Assembly (NCBI GenBank): GCA_039182125.1 | Contig: JBCDCH010000008.1 | Span: forward strand, 1 to 64,000 | Length of the DNA stretch: 64,000 nucleotides | DNA from: Planctomycetota bacterium | Lineage (GTDB): Bacteria; Planctomycetota; Phycisphaerae; Tepidisphaerales; Tepidisphaeraceae | Direction of reading: 5' to 3' | Shown: positions 1 through 8,245 of the stretch, one piece after another | How the letters are laid out: each line of letters starts with the position of its first letter | How positions within the stretch are numbered: the first letter of the stretch is position 1 | Position numbers and translations under genes: made by a program | Notes under the pieces: generated by a model | What the model saw: only the letters and a program-made list of their open reading frames with translations | Databases searched by the model: none | What the model was told of the DNA's origin: nothing

Positions 1-39
1 GCCGCCGACTGCGGTGACGCGCCGTGCTGGGGCGGCTGA
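1..39 (+). CDS. Possible C-terminal end of a gene entering from the left edge
   Basis: Frame 1 reads 12 codons from the edge to a TGA at 37-39, ending in a Cys/Gly-rich tail (AADCGDAPCWGG). Nearly all third positions are G or C, as in real genes here, and a hairpin terminator lies 28 bases further on in the same direction. Too short to identify; the gene may not be real. Confidence 0.25.
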   Translation, partial: AADCGDAPCWGG

Positions 40-66
40 ACAGCACACAGCTTTTGAACCCGTGTT

Positions 67-98
67 GGCCGCGTCCGCTTTCGGACGCGGCCTTCTTT
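67..98 (+). terminator. Rho-independent terminator-like hairpin
   Basis: Perfect 11-bp stem, 67-77 paired with 82-92, CTTT loop, followed by TTCTTT on the plus strand. It would end a transcript entering from the left. It also begins 11 bases past the pyruvate kinase stop on the minus strand, but no T-run follows on that side, so termination there would be weak. Confidence 0.6.
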
Positions 99-102
99 GT
101 CG

Positions 103-1572
103 TTACACGTCGTGCAGCTTTGCCCCGACGGTGTGGACGACGACGCCGTTCATCGCGCCGGGGGTACCCATGCTCGCGCCGGCGACGATGACGGTGCGGT
201 CGCCGTTGGCGGCGAGGTCGTGGCTGATCAGCAACTCGTCGATGCAACCCACGAGCGTCCGCAAGTCCGGCGGGGCGGGCATCTCGATCGGCAACGTGCC
301 GAAGTGCAACGCCATTTGCCGCAGCGTGCGGTGGTTGCTCGAAAGCGCGACGAGCGGGACGGGCAGGCGGTGCTTGGAGAAGATGCGGGCCGTGTCGCCG
401 GTCTGGCTGTAGACGACCACGAGCTTGGGGCCGAGTTCCTTGACCAACTGCCGAACGCCCGAAGCGATTGCGTTGCTCAAACGCATGGCACGAACGTTCG
501 GTCGGGCGCTGGTGTCGAGCTCGGGGTTGTCGATCAGGTAACGCTCGGTCTGCTCGGCGACGCGGTTCATCACGTGTACTGCACCGATGGGAAACTTGCC
601 GACGCTCGTCTCGCCGCTGAGCATGACCGCGTCGGCGCCGTCGAAGATCGCGTTGGCCACGTCGCTGACTTCAGCGCGTGTCGGCGATGCGTTCTCGATC
701 ATGCTTTGCAGCATCTGCGTCGCCACGATGACCGGTTTCCCCGCCGTCTGGCACTTGCGGATCAGGTCTTTCTGGATGATCGGCACACGGGCGACATCGA
801 CCTCGACGCCGAGATCGCCACGGGCGATCATCAGCGCGTCGGAGGCCGCGATAATGGCGTCGATCTGTTCGAGCGCCTCGCCTTTCTCGATTTTGGCGAC
901 GAGGTCGATCGGCGAGTTGTTGTACTGGAGATGCTCGCGGAGCTGTTGCAGTTCGTTGGGCTGTCGGACGAAGCTCAACGCGAGGAAGTCCAACTCGTTC
1001 TTAATGGCCCACTCGACGCACTGCCAGTCATAGTCGGTGATGCTCGGCAGGTTCAGGTCGGTGGCAGGTAGGTTGATGCCCTTGCGGCTCTTGAGCCGAC
1101 CGCCGACGTTGCACTGCAGGTGCAGTGCGTTGGCCGACTGATCGATGCAAATGAACCGCAGCAAGCCGTCTTCGATGAGCACGCGATGGCCGACATGGAT
1201 GTCGTCGATGAGTTGCGGATAGGTGCAACTGGCGCGGATGGTATTGTCGTCCTCGCGATCGCCGAGGATGTCCTGCCGTTGGAGGATGAGCGTGTCGCCG
1301 ACGTTGATCTGGACGCCGCTGTCATCGCCGTCGGTGTCGCGGACTTGGCCGAGGCGGATCTTGGGTCCGCACAAATCGCCGAGGACCGCGACGGGCCGAT
1401 CGTGTCGGGCGGCTGCTTCGCGGACGTTGCGGAGGATTTGGAGATGATCGTCGAGCGTGCCGTGGGAGAAGTTGAGCCGCACTAGGTCCGCGCCGGCCTT
1501 GAACAGGTCGAGCAGGGTGTCGACGTCGGATGTCGCCGGGCCGAGCGTGGCGAGGACTTTGGTGCGGGTCAC
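103..1572 (-). CDS. pyk: Pyruvate kinase
   Basis: Catalyses phosphoenolpyruvate + ADP to pyruvate + ATP, the last step of glycolysis, in the cytosol. The protein opens with the family's N-terminal strand (MTRTKVLATLGPATS), then LNFSHG (substrate Arg32, Asn34, Ser36), GDLCGPKIRLG, the catalytic-lysine block AKIEKGEAL, the metal-binding MIARGDLG, and ATQMLQSMIENASPTRAEVSD with the following MLSGET. The C-terminal domain is complete. I chose the GTG at 1572 because translation from it aligns with other pyruvate kinases. An in-frame TTG at 1605 would add 11 unconserved residues and would overlap the upstream gene's TGA as TTGA. It is last in a minus-strand run with ilvA, the VOC gene and the PL14-like gene. 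Confidence 0.96.
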   Translation of the reverse strand: MTRTKVLATLGPATSDVDTLLDLFKAGADLVRLNFSHGTLDDHLQILRNVREAAARHDRPVAVLGDLCGPKIRLGQVRDTDGDDSGVQINVGDTLILQRQDILGDREDDNTIRASCTYPQLIDDIHVGHRVLIEDGLLRFICIDQSANALHLQCNVGGRLKSRKGINLPATDLNLPSITDYDWQCVEWAIKNELDFLALSFVRQPNELQQLREHLQYNNSPIDLVAKIEKGEALEQIDAIIAASDALMIARGDLGVEVDVARVPIIQKDLIRKCQTAGKPVIVATQMLQSMIENASPTRAEVSDVANAIFDGADAVMLSGETSVGKFPIGAVHVMNRVAEQTERYLIDNPELDTSARPNVRAMRLSNAIASGVRQLVKELGPKLVVVYSQTGDTARIFSKHRLPVPLVALSSNHRTLRQMALHFGTLPIEMPAPPDLRTLVGCIDELLISHDLAANGDRTVIVAGASMGTPGAMNGVVVHTVGAKLHDV

Positions 1573-1601
1573 GCCGGTAGCGTAGCGGCTTGCCGTCGGA
1601 C

Positions 1602-2510
1602 TCAAACCGGCGAAATTCGCCGTCGCCGAACCAACGTCAGCGGCACGGCCAGTGCGGCAAAACCGATCACCGCCGGCTCGGGCACCGCCGCCCGCCGTCG
1701 GTCGGGGTCGACCACGAGGAAGTTGTCGAACACGATCCGGCTGTCGTTGTCCGGTGCCCAGGTGTCATCGCCGCCGCCGAAGAACGTGCTGAAATAGACG
1801 TTGTCGATCATCACGCCGTTGACTGTTCGGAATCGCAGGCCCGTCACATGCAGCGCCCGTTCGCCATCGAGCCAGCTCTCGATCTCACCGTCGGCTTCGC
1901 CGGGCGTGTTGAGCTTGACGCGGGTCCTGAAGTCGTACCAGCGATCGGTCTCGAGCAACACGTCCTCGCCGTCGAGTTGCCAGGTGAAGTCTTCGCCAAA
2001 CCCGCCGGGGGTGTCCATGTGGTAGACATACTGAACGAGCTTGCCGCCGGTGCGCCACATCATGCGGGCGGTGAAGCCGTTGGTGCCGTCGGCCGCGTTA
2101 CCGCCGGACGCCTGCCAGCCGCTTGCAAGGCCGGGGAGCTTGCCACCCTTTTGCCAGTCGAACCCGTCGCGGAACATGGCGGAATAGCTGAAGACCAACT
2201 CGTCATAGACCGCGCCGTCGGCGAACTGCAGCGGTGCCTGCCCGCCGCCCTGGCCCGGGCCGAACGTGCCCTGCGGGTAGAACATCTCCAACCCGTGGCC
2301 CTTTCGGCCATCGTCGACAATCGTCGCCCGACCTTCATTGAAACCTTGCGTCCACGGCACCTCGGGGAACGCCGATCGCATTTCCGCGTCGGTGTACTGA
2401 CCGAGCCCCGCATCGGAAAAATCCTGGCTCAACAGGACATCTCCGGAAGCGGTTCGGTTTCCGCCGGCGAGCAAAATCAGTGACAAGATCGCGAGTTGGG
2501 GGCATCGCAT
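1602..2510 (-). CDS. Secreted PL14-like polysaccharide lyase with PEP-CTERM anchor
   Basis: 302 aa with an N-terminal signal peptide (AILSLILLAGG) and a C-terminal PEP-CTERM signal: VPEP, a hydrophobic segment, then an RRRR cluster. The middle holds a glycan-binding beta-sandwich pattern: FGPGQGGGQAPL, YSAMFRDGFDWQ, the hallmark-like GGKLPGL, RMMWRTGGK, and WYDFRTRVKLNTPGEADGE. This resembles polysaccharide lyase family 14 (alginate or glucuronan lyases), so an exported, exosortase-processed lyase or binder of uronic-acid glycans is likely. Substrate is inference. It lies 36 bases after the VOC gene and abuts pyruvate kinase, so it is probably co-transcribed with both. Confidence 0.75.
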   Translation of the reverse strand: MRCPQLAILSLILLAGGNRTASGDVLLSQDFSDAGLGQYTDAEMRSAFPEVPWTQGFNEGRATIVDDGRKGHGLEMFYPQGTFGPGQGGGQAPLQFADGAVYDELVFSYSAMFRDGFDWQKGGKLPGLASGWQASGGNAADGTNGFTARMMWRTGGKLVQYVYHMDTPGGFGEDFTWQLDGEDVLLETDRWYDFRTRVKLNTPGEADGEIESWLDGERALHVTGLRFRTVNGVMIDNVYFSTFFGGGDDTWAPDNDSRIVFDNFLVVDPDRRRAAVPEPAVIGFAALAVPLTLVRRRRISPV

Positions 2511-2546
2511 GTCGCAAGCTTACCACATCACGGCCAAGTTTCGTGC

Positions 2547-2981
2547 TCACGTCAGGTCGTTCTCGAACAACTCGACAACGACGCCGTCGGGCGCCGTGAA
2601 AAATGCGATGCGGATCGGTACCTGCGATGGCGAGGCCTTGGCCGCGTTGTCGATGTTCACATCGGCCCGTTCCATCAGCACCCGGCAGCCGGCCGCGCGG
2701 GCCTTTTCGAGCATCTCGTCCAGGCCGACGCACCGTAGCGCGACGTGAGCGAGTGCTTCGTCGTTCTTCCAGTTGTCACCACGGTCGGGCGCGTCGGGCG
2801 TTTGGAAGAACTCGAGATAGTTGCCGTCGCCGGTATCGAGCATGACGGCCGGCTTGTCGCCCGCAGTCCATCGGAGCTTTTCGGCGAAGCCGAACGTGTC
2901 GGTCCAGAACTTCACGGACGCGTCGATGTTCTTGACGAAGACCGCGACGTGATGGAGGCCGGTGATGCGCGAGTGGGGCAT
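2547..2981 (-). CDS. VOC superfamily (glyoxalase-fold) protein
   Basis: A 144-aa single-domain vicinal-oxygen-chelate protein. It begins at the ATG at 2981, immediately before the first beta-strand (ITGLHHVAVFVKNIDASVKF). The four expected metal-ligand positions are filled: His in LHHVAV, Glu in YLEFFQ, His in LAHVALR and Glu in VVELFEN. This layout is shared by lactoylglutathione lyase, methylmalonyl-CoA epimerase and various dioxygenases, and the sequence does not decide between them. A longer in-frame start at 3077 would overlap ilvA by about 80 bases and looks unlikely. It follows ilvA by 16 bases, so the two are probably co-transcribed. Confidence 0.85.
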   Translation of the reverse strand: MPHSRITGLHHVAVFVKNIDASVKFWTDTFGFAEKLRWTAGDKPAVMLDTGDGNYLEFFQTPDAPDRGDNWKNDEALAHVALRCVGLDEMLEKARAAGCRVLMERADVNIDNAAKASPSQVPIRIAFFTAPDGVVVELFENDLT

Positions 2982-2997
2982 GGTCGGAGGGTAGCGG

Positions 2998-4224
2998 TCA
3001 GTCGACCGGCTCGCCGAGATGGGAAAGCTGCGTGTGCGCGATGCCGTTGGCTTTGAGGGCGGCCCGGAGTTGCTCAATGTGGTCGGCGTCGTAGGTTTCG
3101 AGGGTGAGGGCGATGTCGACGCGACCGATGTCTGGTGGGCCGAAGCTGCGGTCGTGTTGCACGTCCTTCACGCTCACGCCGACCTCGCCGAGGATGTTGA
3201 GCAGCTTCGCGAGGCTGCCCGGTCGGTCGGAGGTCCGGCACACGAAGCGGCAGAGTCGGCCATCGGCGGCAAGGCCACGCTCGATCACGCGGGCCAGTAC
3301 CGATGCATCGACGTTTCCGCCGCACAGCAGGATCACCACGGTTCTGCCGGCAAGCTCCTCGCACAGCGGGCCGGTCAGCGCTGCCAGCGATGTTGCCGCC
3401 GCGCCCTCGACGACGGCCTTCTCCTTTTCCATCAACTGCAACACCGCGCGTGCCGTTTGCGCTTCGTCGACGGAAACGACTTGGTCGACGACGCCTTTAC
3501 AGATGTCGTAGTTGAGTTGACCGAGCTGTGCGATCGCGAGGCCGTCGGCGATGGTGGGGGTGACCTCGACCGGCGTCGGCCCGCCATGGGCGAGGGCGGC
3601 CTGCAATGTCGGCGCACTGTCCGCCTCGACGCCGATCAACCGGCAGTTCGGCGCGAGCGCCTTCATCACCAAGCCGACACCGCTGATCAGTCCGCCGCCG
3701 CCGACCGGCACGATCACCGCATCCGGCTCGGGCACGTCTTCGAGAATTTCCAGCGCCGTCGTCCCAGCACCCGCCACGATAGCCGGGTCGTCGAAGCCGT
3801 GGACGTAGGTCAGGGCGTCGCGCTCGGCGATCTCCACGGCATGACGCCGTGCTTCGTCGAACGTGCTGCCGTGGATGACGACACGCGCCCCCAGCGCACG
3901 GCAGTTGGCGACCTTCACCAGCGGCGCGAACTTCGGCATTACGACCGTCACATCATGCCCGAGGTCACGGCCGTGGTACGCCAGCGCCTGGGCATGGTTC
4001 CCCGCACTCGCCGCGATGACGCCGGCGTCATTGCCAAGCTGCGCGAGCTTGTTGCGTGCCCCGCGTTCCTTGAAGCTACCGGTCGCTTGGAGGTAATCGA
4101 GCTTGGCGTAAACGGTGCAACCACAAAGTCGGGCCAGCGCGTCGGACTGATGGCAAGGCGTCCGCAACACTGCCTCGCGGACGCGCTCTGTAGCTGCACG
4201 GACATCGTCGATAGTGACGGGCAT
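2998..4224 (-). CDS. ilvA: Threonine ammonia-lyase (threonine dehydratase)
   Basis: PLP enzyme converting L-threonine to 2-oxobutanoate and ammonia, the first committed step toward isoleucine. It has the fold-type II hallmarks: PLP lysine in GSFKERGARNK, the ASAGNHAQ substrate loop, the phosphate-binding VPVGGGGLISG, and ILLCGGN near the end of the catalytic domain. A C-terminal ACT-like domain (CRFVCRTSDRPGSLAKLL onward) makes a 408-aa protein, the length of the single-ACT class. The ACT domain suggests allosteric control, but which ligand cannot be read from sequence. First gene of a minus-strand run; the next gene starts 16 bases later. Confidence 0.95.
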   Translation of the reverse strand: MPVTIDDVRAATERVREAVLRTPCHQSDALARLCGCTVYAKLDYLQATGSFKERGARNKLAQLGNDAGVIAASAGNHAQALAYHGRDLGHDVTVVMPKFAPLVKVANCRALGARVVIHGSTFDEARRHAVEIAERDALTYVHGFDDPAIVAGAGTTALEILEDVPEPDAVIVPVGGGGLISGVGLVMKALAPNCRLIGVEADSAPTLQAALAHGGPTPVEVTPTIADGLAIAQLGQLNYDICKGVVDQVVSVDEAQTARAVLQLMEKEKAVVEGAAATSLAALTGPLCEELAGRTVVILLCGGNVDASVLARVIERGLAADGRLCRFVCRTSDRPGSLAKLLNILGEVGVSVKDVQHDRSFGPPDIGRVDIALTLETYDADHIEQLRAALKANGIAHTQLSHLGEPVD

Positions 4225-4333
4225 GGCATTGAGGCTATCGCGTCTTCAACCGGGGAAGAACCGCCCGACAGGCGACTTGTCTCAATGCGGTGAAGTTTCG
4301 TTGTTGCCGTGGTGACCCGTTATTGTGGCGAGG

Positions 4334-4741
4334 ATGATCAACGATTCCGACATCGCTCAGCTTCGAGAGGCCGGGACCAATGGGGACAACTTCGACGTCT
4401 CGACCGACGATATCATCGCGCGGTTGCGTAAGTGGGATGAGCTTTACGGCATCAGGATCGATGACGTCGCGTTCGATCGCCTGACGGTTCATTTTGAGAA
4501 GCTCCCCGAGGACACCCGGGTGCTTGCCGACGAAATCTATGGCTTTTGTCCCGACACGGTGGATCAGCACTTCGGTTGCGTCGTCGAGATGATCGATGCC
4601 GCCGAGGACATGGGAATGGACGTGCCTGAGAACATCACCGAACTCATTGAGGGCGTCGACCTCGACGCCCCCGACTACGGCGTCGAGTTGCTGCGTAAGG
4701 ACTTAGTCAACACGAAGTCGGTCGGATTGTGGTGGGATTAA
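4334..4741 (+). CDS. DUF4253 family protein
   Basis: 135-aa cytosolic protein matching the DUF4253 pattern: ARLRKWDELYGIRI, then DRLTVHFEKLPEDTRVLADEIYGFCPD, ending in the family's characteristic LWWD. Function of the family is unknown to me. I prefer the ATG at 4334; an in-frame GTG nine bases upstream is also possible. It is divergent from ilvA (4224) and convergent with gyrA (stop at 4765), so it probably forms its own transcript. No signal peptide or membrane segment. Confidence 0.8.
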   Translation: MINDSDIAQLREAGTNGDNFDVSTDDIIARLRKWDELYGIRIDDVAFDRLTVHFEKLPEDTRVLADEIYGFCPDTVDQHFGCVVEMIDAAEDMGMDVPENITELIEGVDLDAPDYGVELLRKDLVNTKSVGLWWD

Positions 4742-4764
4742 ACCCGCTCTTCACTGCGATTTGA

Positions 4765-7371
4765 TCAGGCTTCGTCGTCCTCGTCCCCGTCGATCTTCGC
4801 CAGGGCGACGAGTTTGTCGCCTTTGCCGACGTTCATGAGTTTGACGCCGGCGGCGGCGCGGCTGTATGCGCTGATGCCTTTGACGGCGGTTCGCATGAGG
4901 ATGCCGTCGTTGGTGATGAACATGACGTCTTCGTCGCCGTGGACGACGAGCATGCCGACGACCTTGCCGTTGCGGGCGGTCATGCGGATGTTCTTGACGC
5001 CCTTGCCGCCGCGTTTGGTCTTGCGGTACTGGGTGACGGGGGTGCGTTTGCCGTAGCCGTTCTCGGTGGCGACCAGGACCATGGGCACGCCGGTATCGGT
5101 GATTTCGCCCTCACCTTCGTCGTCGGATTCGTCCGACTCAGGCATGGGAGGTACGACGATCATGGCGACAACTTCGTCCTTGGTTGCGAGGTTGATGCCG
5201 CGGACGCCGCCGGCGTTTCGGCCCATGGCGCGGACGTCGTTCTCGTCGAACCGCACGGCCATGCCTTCCTCGGTGCCGAGCAGGACTTCATCGTTGCCAC
5301 CGGTCATGCGGACGCCGATGAGTTCGTCGGCGTCGGCGAGGTTGATGGCGATGATGCCGTTGCGGTTGATGTTGCCGTAGGCGGAGAGGGCGGTCTTCTT
5401 TACCGTGCCCATCTTGGTCGCGAACAGGAGGAACGCTTCCTCTTGCTGGAAGTCCTTGATGGCGAGGACGCCGGCGGTTTTCTCGCCCGGCTGGAACTCC
5501 AGCAGGTTGGCGACGGATCGGCCGGCCGAGGTGCGTGACATCTCCGGCACGTCGAAGACGCGCTTGGAATAGACCCGCCCGGTGTTGGTGAAGAACAGCA
5601 GGTGGTCGTGCGTATTGGCCACGAACATGTGCTCGACGAAGTCGCCTTCCTTCGCGCCGAGCCCCTTGATCCCACGCCCACCGCGGCCCTGGCTGCGGTA
5701 GGTGTCGATGGGCAGGCGTTTGATGTAGCCGGCGTGGCTCATCGTCACCGTCACGTCCTCGGGCTGGATGAGCTTTTCGAGGTCGATCGCCTGCGCTTCG
5801 TTGTTGTCGATCTTGGTGCGACGGGGGTTGGCGTACTTCTCTTTCAGCTCGATCGTGTCTTCGCGGATGATGTCGAGGACGGCCGACTCGTTGGCGAGGA
5901 TGTACTGCAGGTCTTCGATCTCCTGGCGGACATCGCGGTACTCGTTGGTGAGCTTTTCGATCTCGAGCCCGACGAGCTGGATGAGTTGCAGACGCCCGAT
6001 CGCTTCGGCCTGGACGCGGGTGAGGCGATGCTCGTTGCCGAGCATGTTCTCGGGGATCTGCGGGGCAAACGGGTGGTCCGGCGCGATGCGGAAGGACCGC
6101 TCGCGGAGCTTCTCGATCGCCTCGTCGCGGGTGCGGCTGGAGCGGATCAGGCGGACGACTTCGTCGATGTCGCAGACGGCGTAGATCAGGCCTTCGAGGA
6201 TGTGGCCACGTTGCAGGGCTTTCTTGAGCAGGTGCCGGGTGCGGCGGGTGATGACGTCCTTGCGGTGCTCGATGAAGTGGTGGATCAGATCCTTGAGCCC
6301 CAAGGTGCGCGGCTGGCGATGCACCAGCGCGATGTTGATCATGCTCACGGTGATCTGGCACTGCGTGTAGCGGTAGAGCTGGTTAATCACAACGTCCGGC
6401 TCCGCGCCGCGCTTGAGATCAATCACGATCCGACAAGCGTGTTTGCGGCCCGACTCGTCGTTGACGGCGGACACGTCAGTGAGCAGGTCCTTCTTCACCG
6501 CATCGGCGACGCCGGCGACGATGTTCTTGCGGATCACGCCATACGGCAGCTCGGTGACGACGATCGAGGTGCGGCCCTTCTTGTCGGTTTCGGTGTCGAG
6601 CACGGCGCGAAGCGTGAGTCGGCCGCGACCGGTGGAGTAACCGTCGATGATCCCGGCACGGCCGGCGATAACGCCGCCGGTCGGGAAGTCCGGCCCGGGG
6701 ATCACTTCCAGCAAGTCCGCCAACGTGCAATCGGGGTTGTTGATGACGGTGACGATCGCGTCGCAGACCTCGCCGAGGTTGTGCGGCAGCAGGTTGCACG
6801 CCATGCCGACCGCGATGCCGGTGCTGCCGTTGACCAGCAGGTTCGGAAACTTCGCCGGCAGCACGGTCGGCTCGTTGCGGGTCTCCTCGTAGTTCGGCTG
6901 GAAGTCGACCGTGTCGAGGTTCAGGTCCGAGAGCAGTTCCATCGCCTCGGAGGTCATCCGTGCCTCGGTGTATCGGGACGCGGCGGGTGAGTCGCCGTCG
7001 GAGGAGCCGAAGTTGCCTTGCGGGTCGATCAGCGGGTGGCGGATGACCCAGTCCTGGGCGAGTCGGGCCAGGGTGGGGTAGACGATCTGATCGCCGTGCG
7101 GGTGGTAGTTACCGGCGGTGTCGCCGCAGATCTTGGCGCATTTGCGGTGCTTGGATCGGGGGCCGAGGTTCAGGTCGTTCATCGCCACGAGGATGCGGCG
7201 TTGCGACGGCTTGAGTCCGTCACGGACGTCGGGCAGCGCCCGGTCCATGATGGTGCTCATCGCGTAGGTCAGGTACGAATCCTGCAGTTCGCGCTCGATC
7301 CGCAGGTCCTCGATTTGTTCTTCAAATTCCGGCGTTGAATCGTCGGTGGGGGTGGTCGTGTCGTCGGCCAT
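4765..7371 (-). CDS. gyrA: DNA gyrase subunit A
   Basis: 868-aa A subunit of type IIA topoisomerase, which introduces negative supercoils together with GyrB. The N-terminus has ERELQDSYLTYAMSTIMDRALPDVRDGLKPSQRRIL; the catalytic Tyr is in AASRYTEARM at about residue 134. The quinolone region reads HPHGDQIVYPTLARLAQ, so the positions equivalent to E. coli Ser83 and Asp87 are Gln95 and Pro99. The C-terminal pinwheel carries QGRGGRGIKG, a GyrA-box variant that favours gyrase over topoisomerase IV ParC. gyrB is not adjacent. The start lies only 22 bases beyond the terminator of the upstream PEP-CTERM gene, so its promoter is probably inside or upstream of that gene. Confidence 0.96.
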   Translation of the reverse strand: MADDTTTPTDDSTPEFEEQIEDLRIERELQDSYLTYAMSTIMDRALPDVRDGLKPSQRRILVAMNDLNLGPRSKHRKCAKICGDTAGNYHPHGDQIVYPTLARLAQDWVIRHPLIDPQGNFGSSDGDSPAASRYTEARMTSEAMELLSDLNLDTVDFQPNYEETRNEPTVLPAKFPNLLVNGSTGIAVGMACNLLPHNLGEVCDAIVTVINNPDCTLADLLEVIPGPDFPTGGVIAGRAGIIDGYSTGRGRLTLRAVLDTETDKKGRTSIVVTELPYGVIRKNIVAGVADAVKKDLLTDVSAVNDESGRKHACRIVIDLKRGAEPDVVINQLYRYTQCQITVSMINIALVHRQPRTLGLKDLIHHFIEHRKDVITRRTRHLLKKALQRGHILEGLIYAVCDIDEVVRLIRSSRTRDEAIEKLRERSFRIAPDHPFAPQIPENMLGNEHRLTRVQAEAIGRLQLIQLVGLEIEKLTNEYRDVRQEIEDLQYILANESAVLDIIREDTIELKEKYANPRRTKIDNNEAQAIDLEKLIQPEDVTVTMSHAGYIKRLPIDTYRSQGRGGRGIKGLGAKEGDFVEHMFVANTHDHLLFFTNTGRVYSKRVFDVPEMSRTSAGRSVANLLEFQPGEKTAGVLAIKDFQQEEAFLLFATKMGTVKKTALSAYGNINRNGIIAINLADADELIGVRMTGGNDEVLLGTEEGMAVRFDENDVRAMGRNAGGVRGINLATKDEVVAMIVVPPMPESDESDDEGEGEITDTGVPMVLVATENGYGKRTPVTQYRKTKRGGKGVKNIRMTARNGKVVGMLVVHGDEDVMFITNDGILMRTAVKGISAYSRAAAGVKLMNVGKGDKLVALAKIDGDEDDEA

Positions 7372-7393
7372 GGGTAGACCGGAATCTTAGGCG

Positions 7394-7438
7394 AAAACCG
7401 GCCCGATTTCCCGCGACTGGAGCGGAGAATCGGGCCGG
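7394..7438 (-). terminator. Rho-independent terminator of the PEP-CTERM gene upstream of gyrA
   Basis: Perfect 11-bp inverted repeat, 7398-7408 with 7428-7438 (CCGGCCCGATT and its complement), 19-nt loop. On the minus strand it is followed directly by TTTT (7397-7394). It ends the transcript of the gene stopping at 7464, only 22 bases before gyrA begins. Confidence 0.8.
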
Positions 7439-7463
7439 CTTGGCGGGTGAAAAACGGCCGTGA

Positions 7464-8156
7464 CTACCGGCGTCGTCGGAGGACTAATCCGCCAAGTCCG
7501 AGCAGGCCGAGTCCGGCCGGTTCCGGGATCAGCGTGAAGCCGCTGGCGAAGATATCGACGGTGGTCACGGTCGCTGCCGGTGTGCCTTCGGGGGATATGA
7601 AGCTGACCTCCACCTCGATGAACCCCAGGCCGAGGCCGTCATCGGTTTCGTACAGGAAGCCGGCGATGTTGCCCGGCGACACCACGAAGGTAGGCACCGC
7701 GTCATTGCCGAAAGGCTCCTCGTACAACTCACCGGCGAACAGCACCCCCAAACCGCTCGAAGGGCTGACGTTGCCGTCGCCGTCGAGATTGCCGAGCAAC
7801 GCACCGACATCCTCGGGAGTGGCAAACTCGTTGATGGACGACCCGTCGATGCCGAAGGCGACATCGGAGTTGACGTAGATGCTCGAATCAAGGCCCTCGG
7901 CATCGGGGCTCAAAGGCAGGATGCCGACGTAATCTCCGTAGAACCCGTAATCAATGTCATCGGTGGGTCCGACGAAGATCAGCAAGTCGTTGATTTCATC
8001 GCCGTTGACGTCGAACTGGACGCTGGACGTCAACTCCGACCGGTCGAAGCTCGCGGTGGGGCCGCTGGCGAACTGGGCGGACGCTTGTGCGGTGAGCAAG
8101 AGGGCGGGCGCGCCGGCCAACATGGCTGCGGCGGCGGTGCGGTTGGAATGTGCCAT
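7464..8156 (-). CDS. PEP-CTERM secreted protein, function unknown
   Basis: 230-aa exported protein. The signal peptide covers about the first 27 residues (ALLLTAQASAQ, with cleavage likely after ASA). The C-terminus is a clean PEP-CTERM signal: IPEPAGLGLLGLGGLVLRRRR. Between them lies a beta-rich domain with no motif I can assign; DVNGDEINDLLIF resembles a calcium-binding or FG-GAP-type turn. Translation is well supported: AAAAGGAGAAAA stands directly before the ATG. It has its own promoter (8197-8225) and terminator (7394-7438), so it is a separate transcription unit in front of gyrA. Confidence 0.8.
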   Translation of the reverse strand: MAHSNRTAAAAMLAGAPALLLTAQASAQFASGPTASFDRSELTSSVQFDVNGDEINDLLIFVGPTDDIDYGFYGDYVGILPLSPDAEGLDSSIYVNSDVAFGIDGSSINEFATPEDVGALLGNLDGDGNVSPSSGLGVLFAGELYEEPFGNDAVPTFVVSPGNIAGFLYETDDGLGLGFIEVEVSFISPEGTPAATVTTVDIFASGFTLIPEPAGLGLLGLGGLVLRRRR

Positions 8157-8196
8157 TTTTCTCCTTTTCCCGTGGTGGCATTAACGCTGTTGTCGC

Positions 8197-8225
8197 AAAA
8201 TAGTGAATAAATCGATGCGTTGCAA
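8197..8225 (-). promoter_or_regulatory. Sigma70-like promoter of the PEP-CTERM gene
   Basis: On the minus strand a -35 box TTGCAA (8225-8220) and a -10 box TATTTT (8202-8197) are separated by exactly 17 bases in a locally AT-rich stretch. The leader to the ATG at 8156 would be about 33 nt and contains a strong AGGAG ribosome site. Sequence match only. Confidence 0.55.
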
Positions 8226-8245
8226 GATCCTGTAGCCTGTGCCGG

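Noticed and set aside
5602-6990. 462-codon plus-strand frame opposite gyrA
   Set aside because: Antisense shadow of gyrA with Asp/Val/Leu/Arg-biased composition and no domain.
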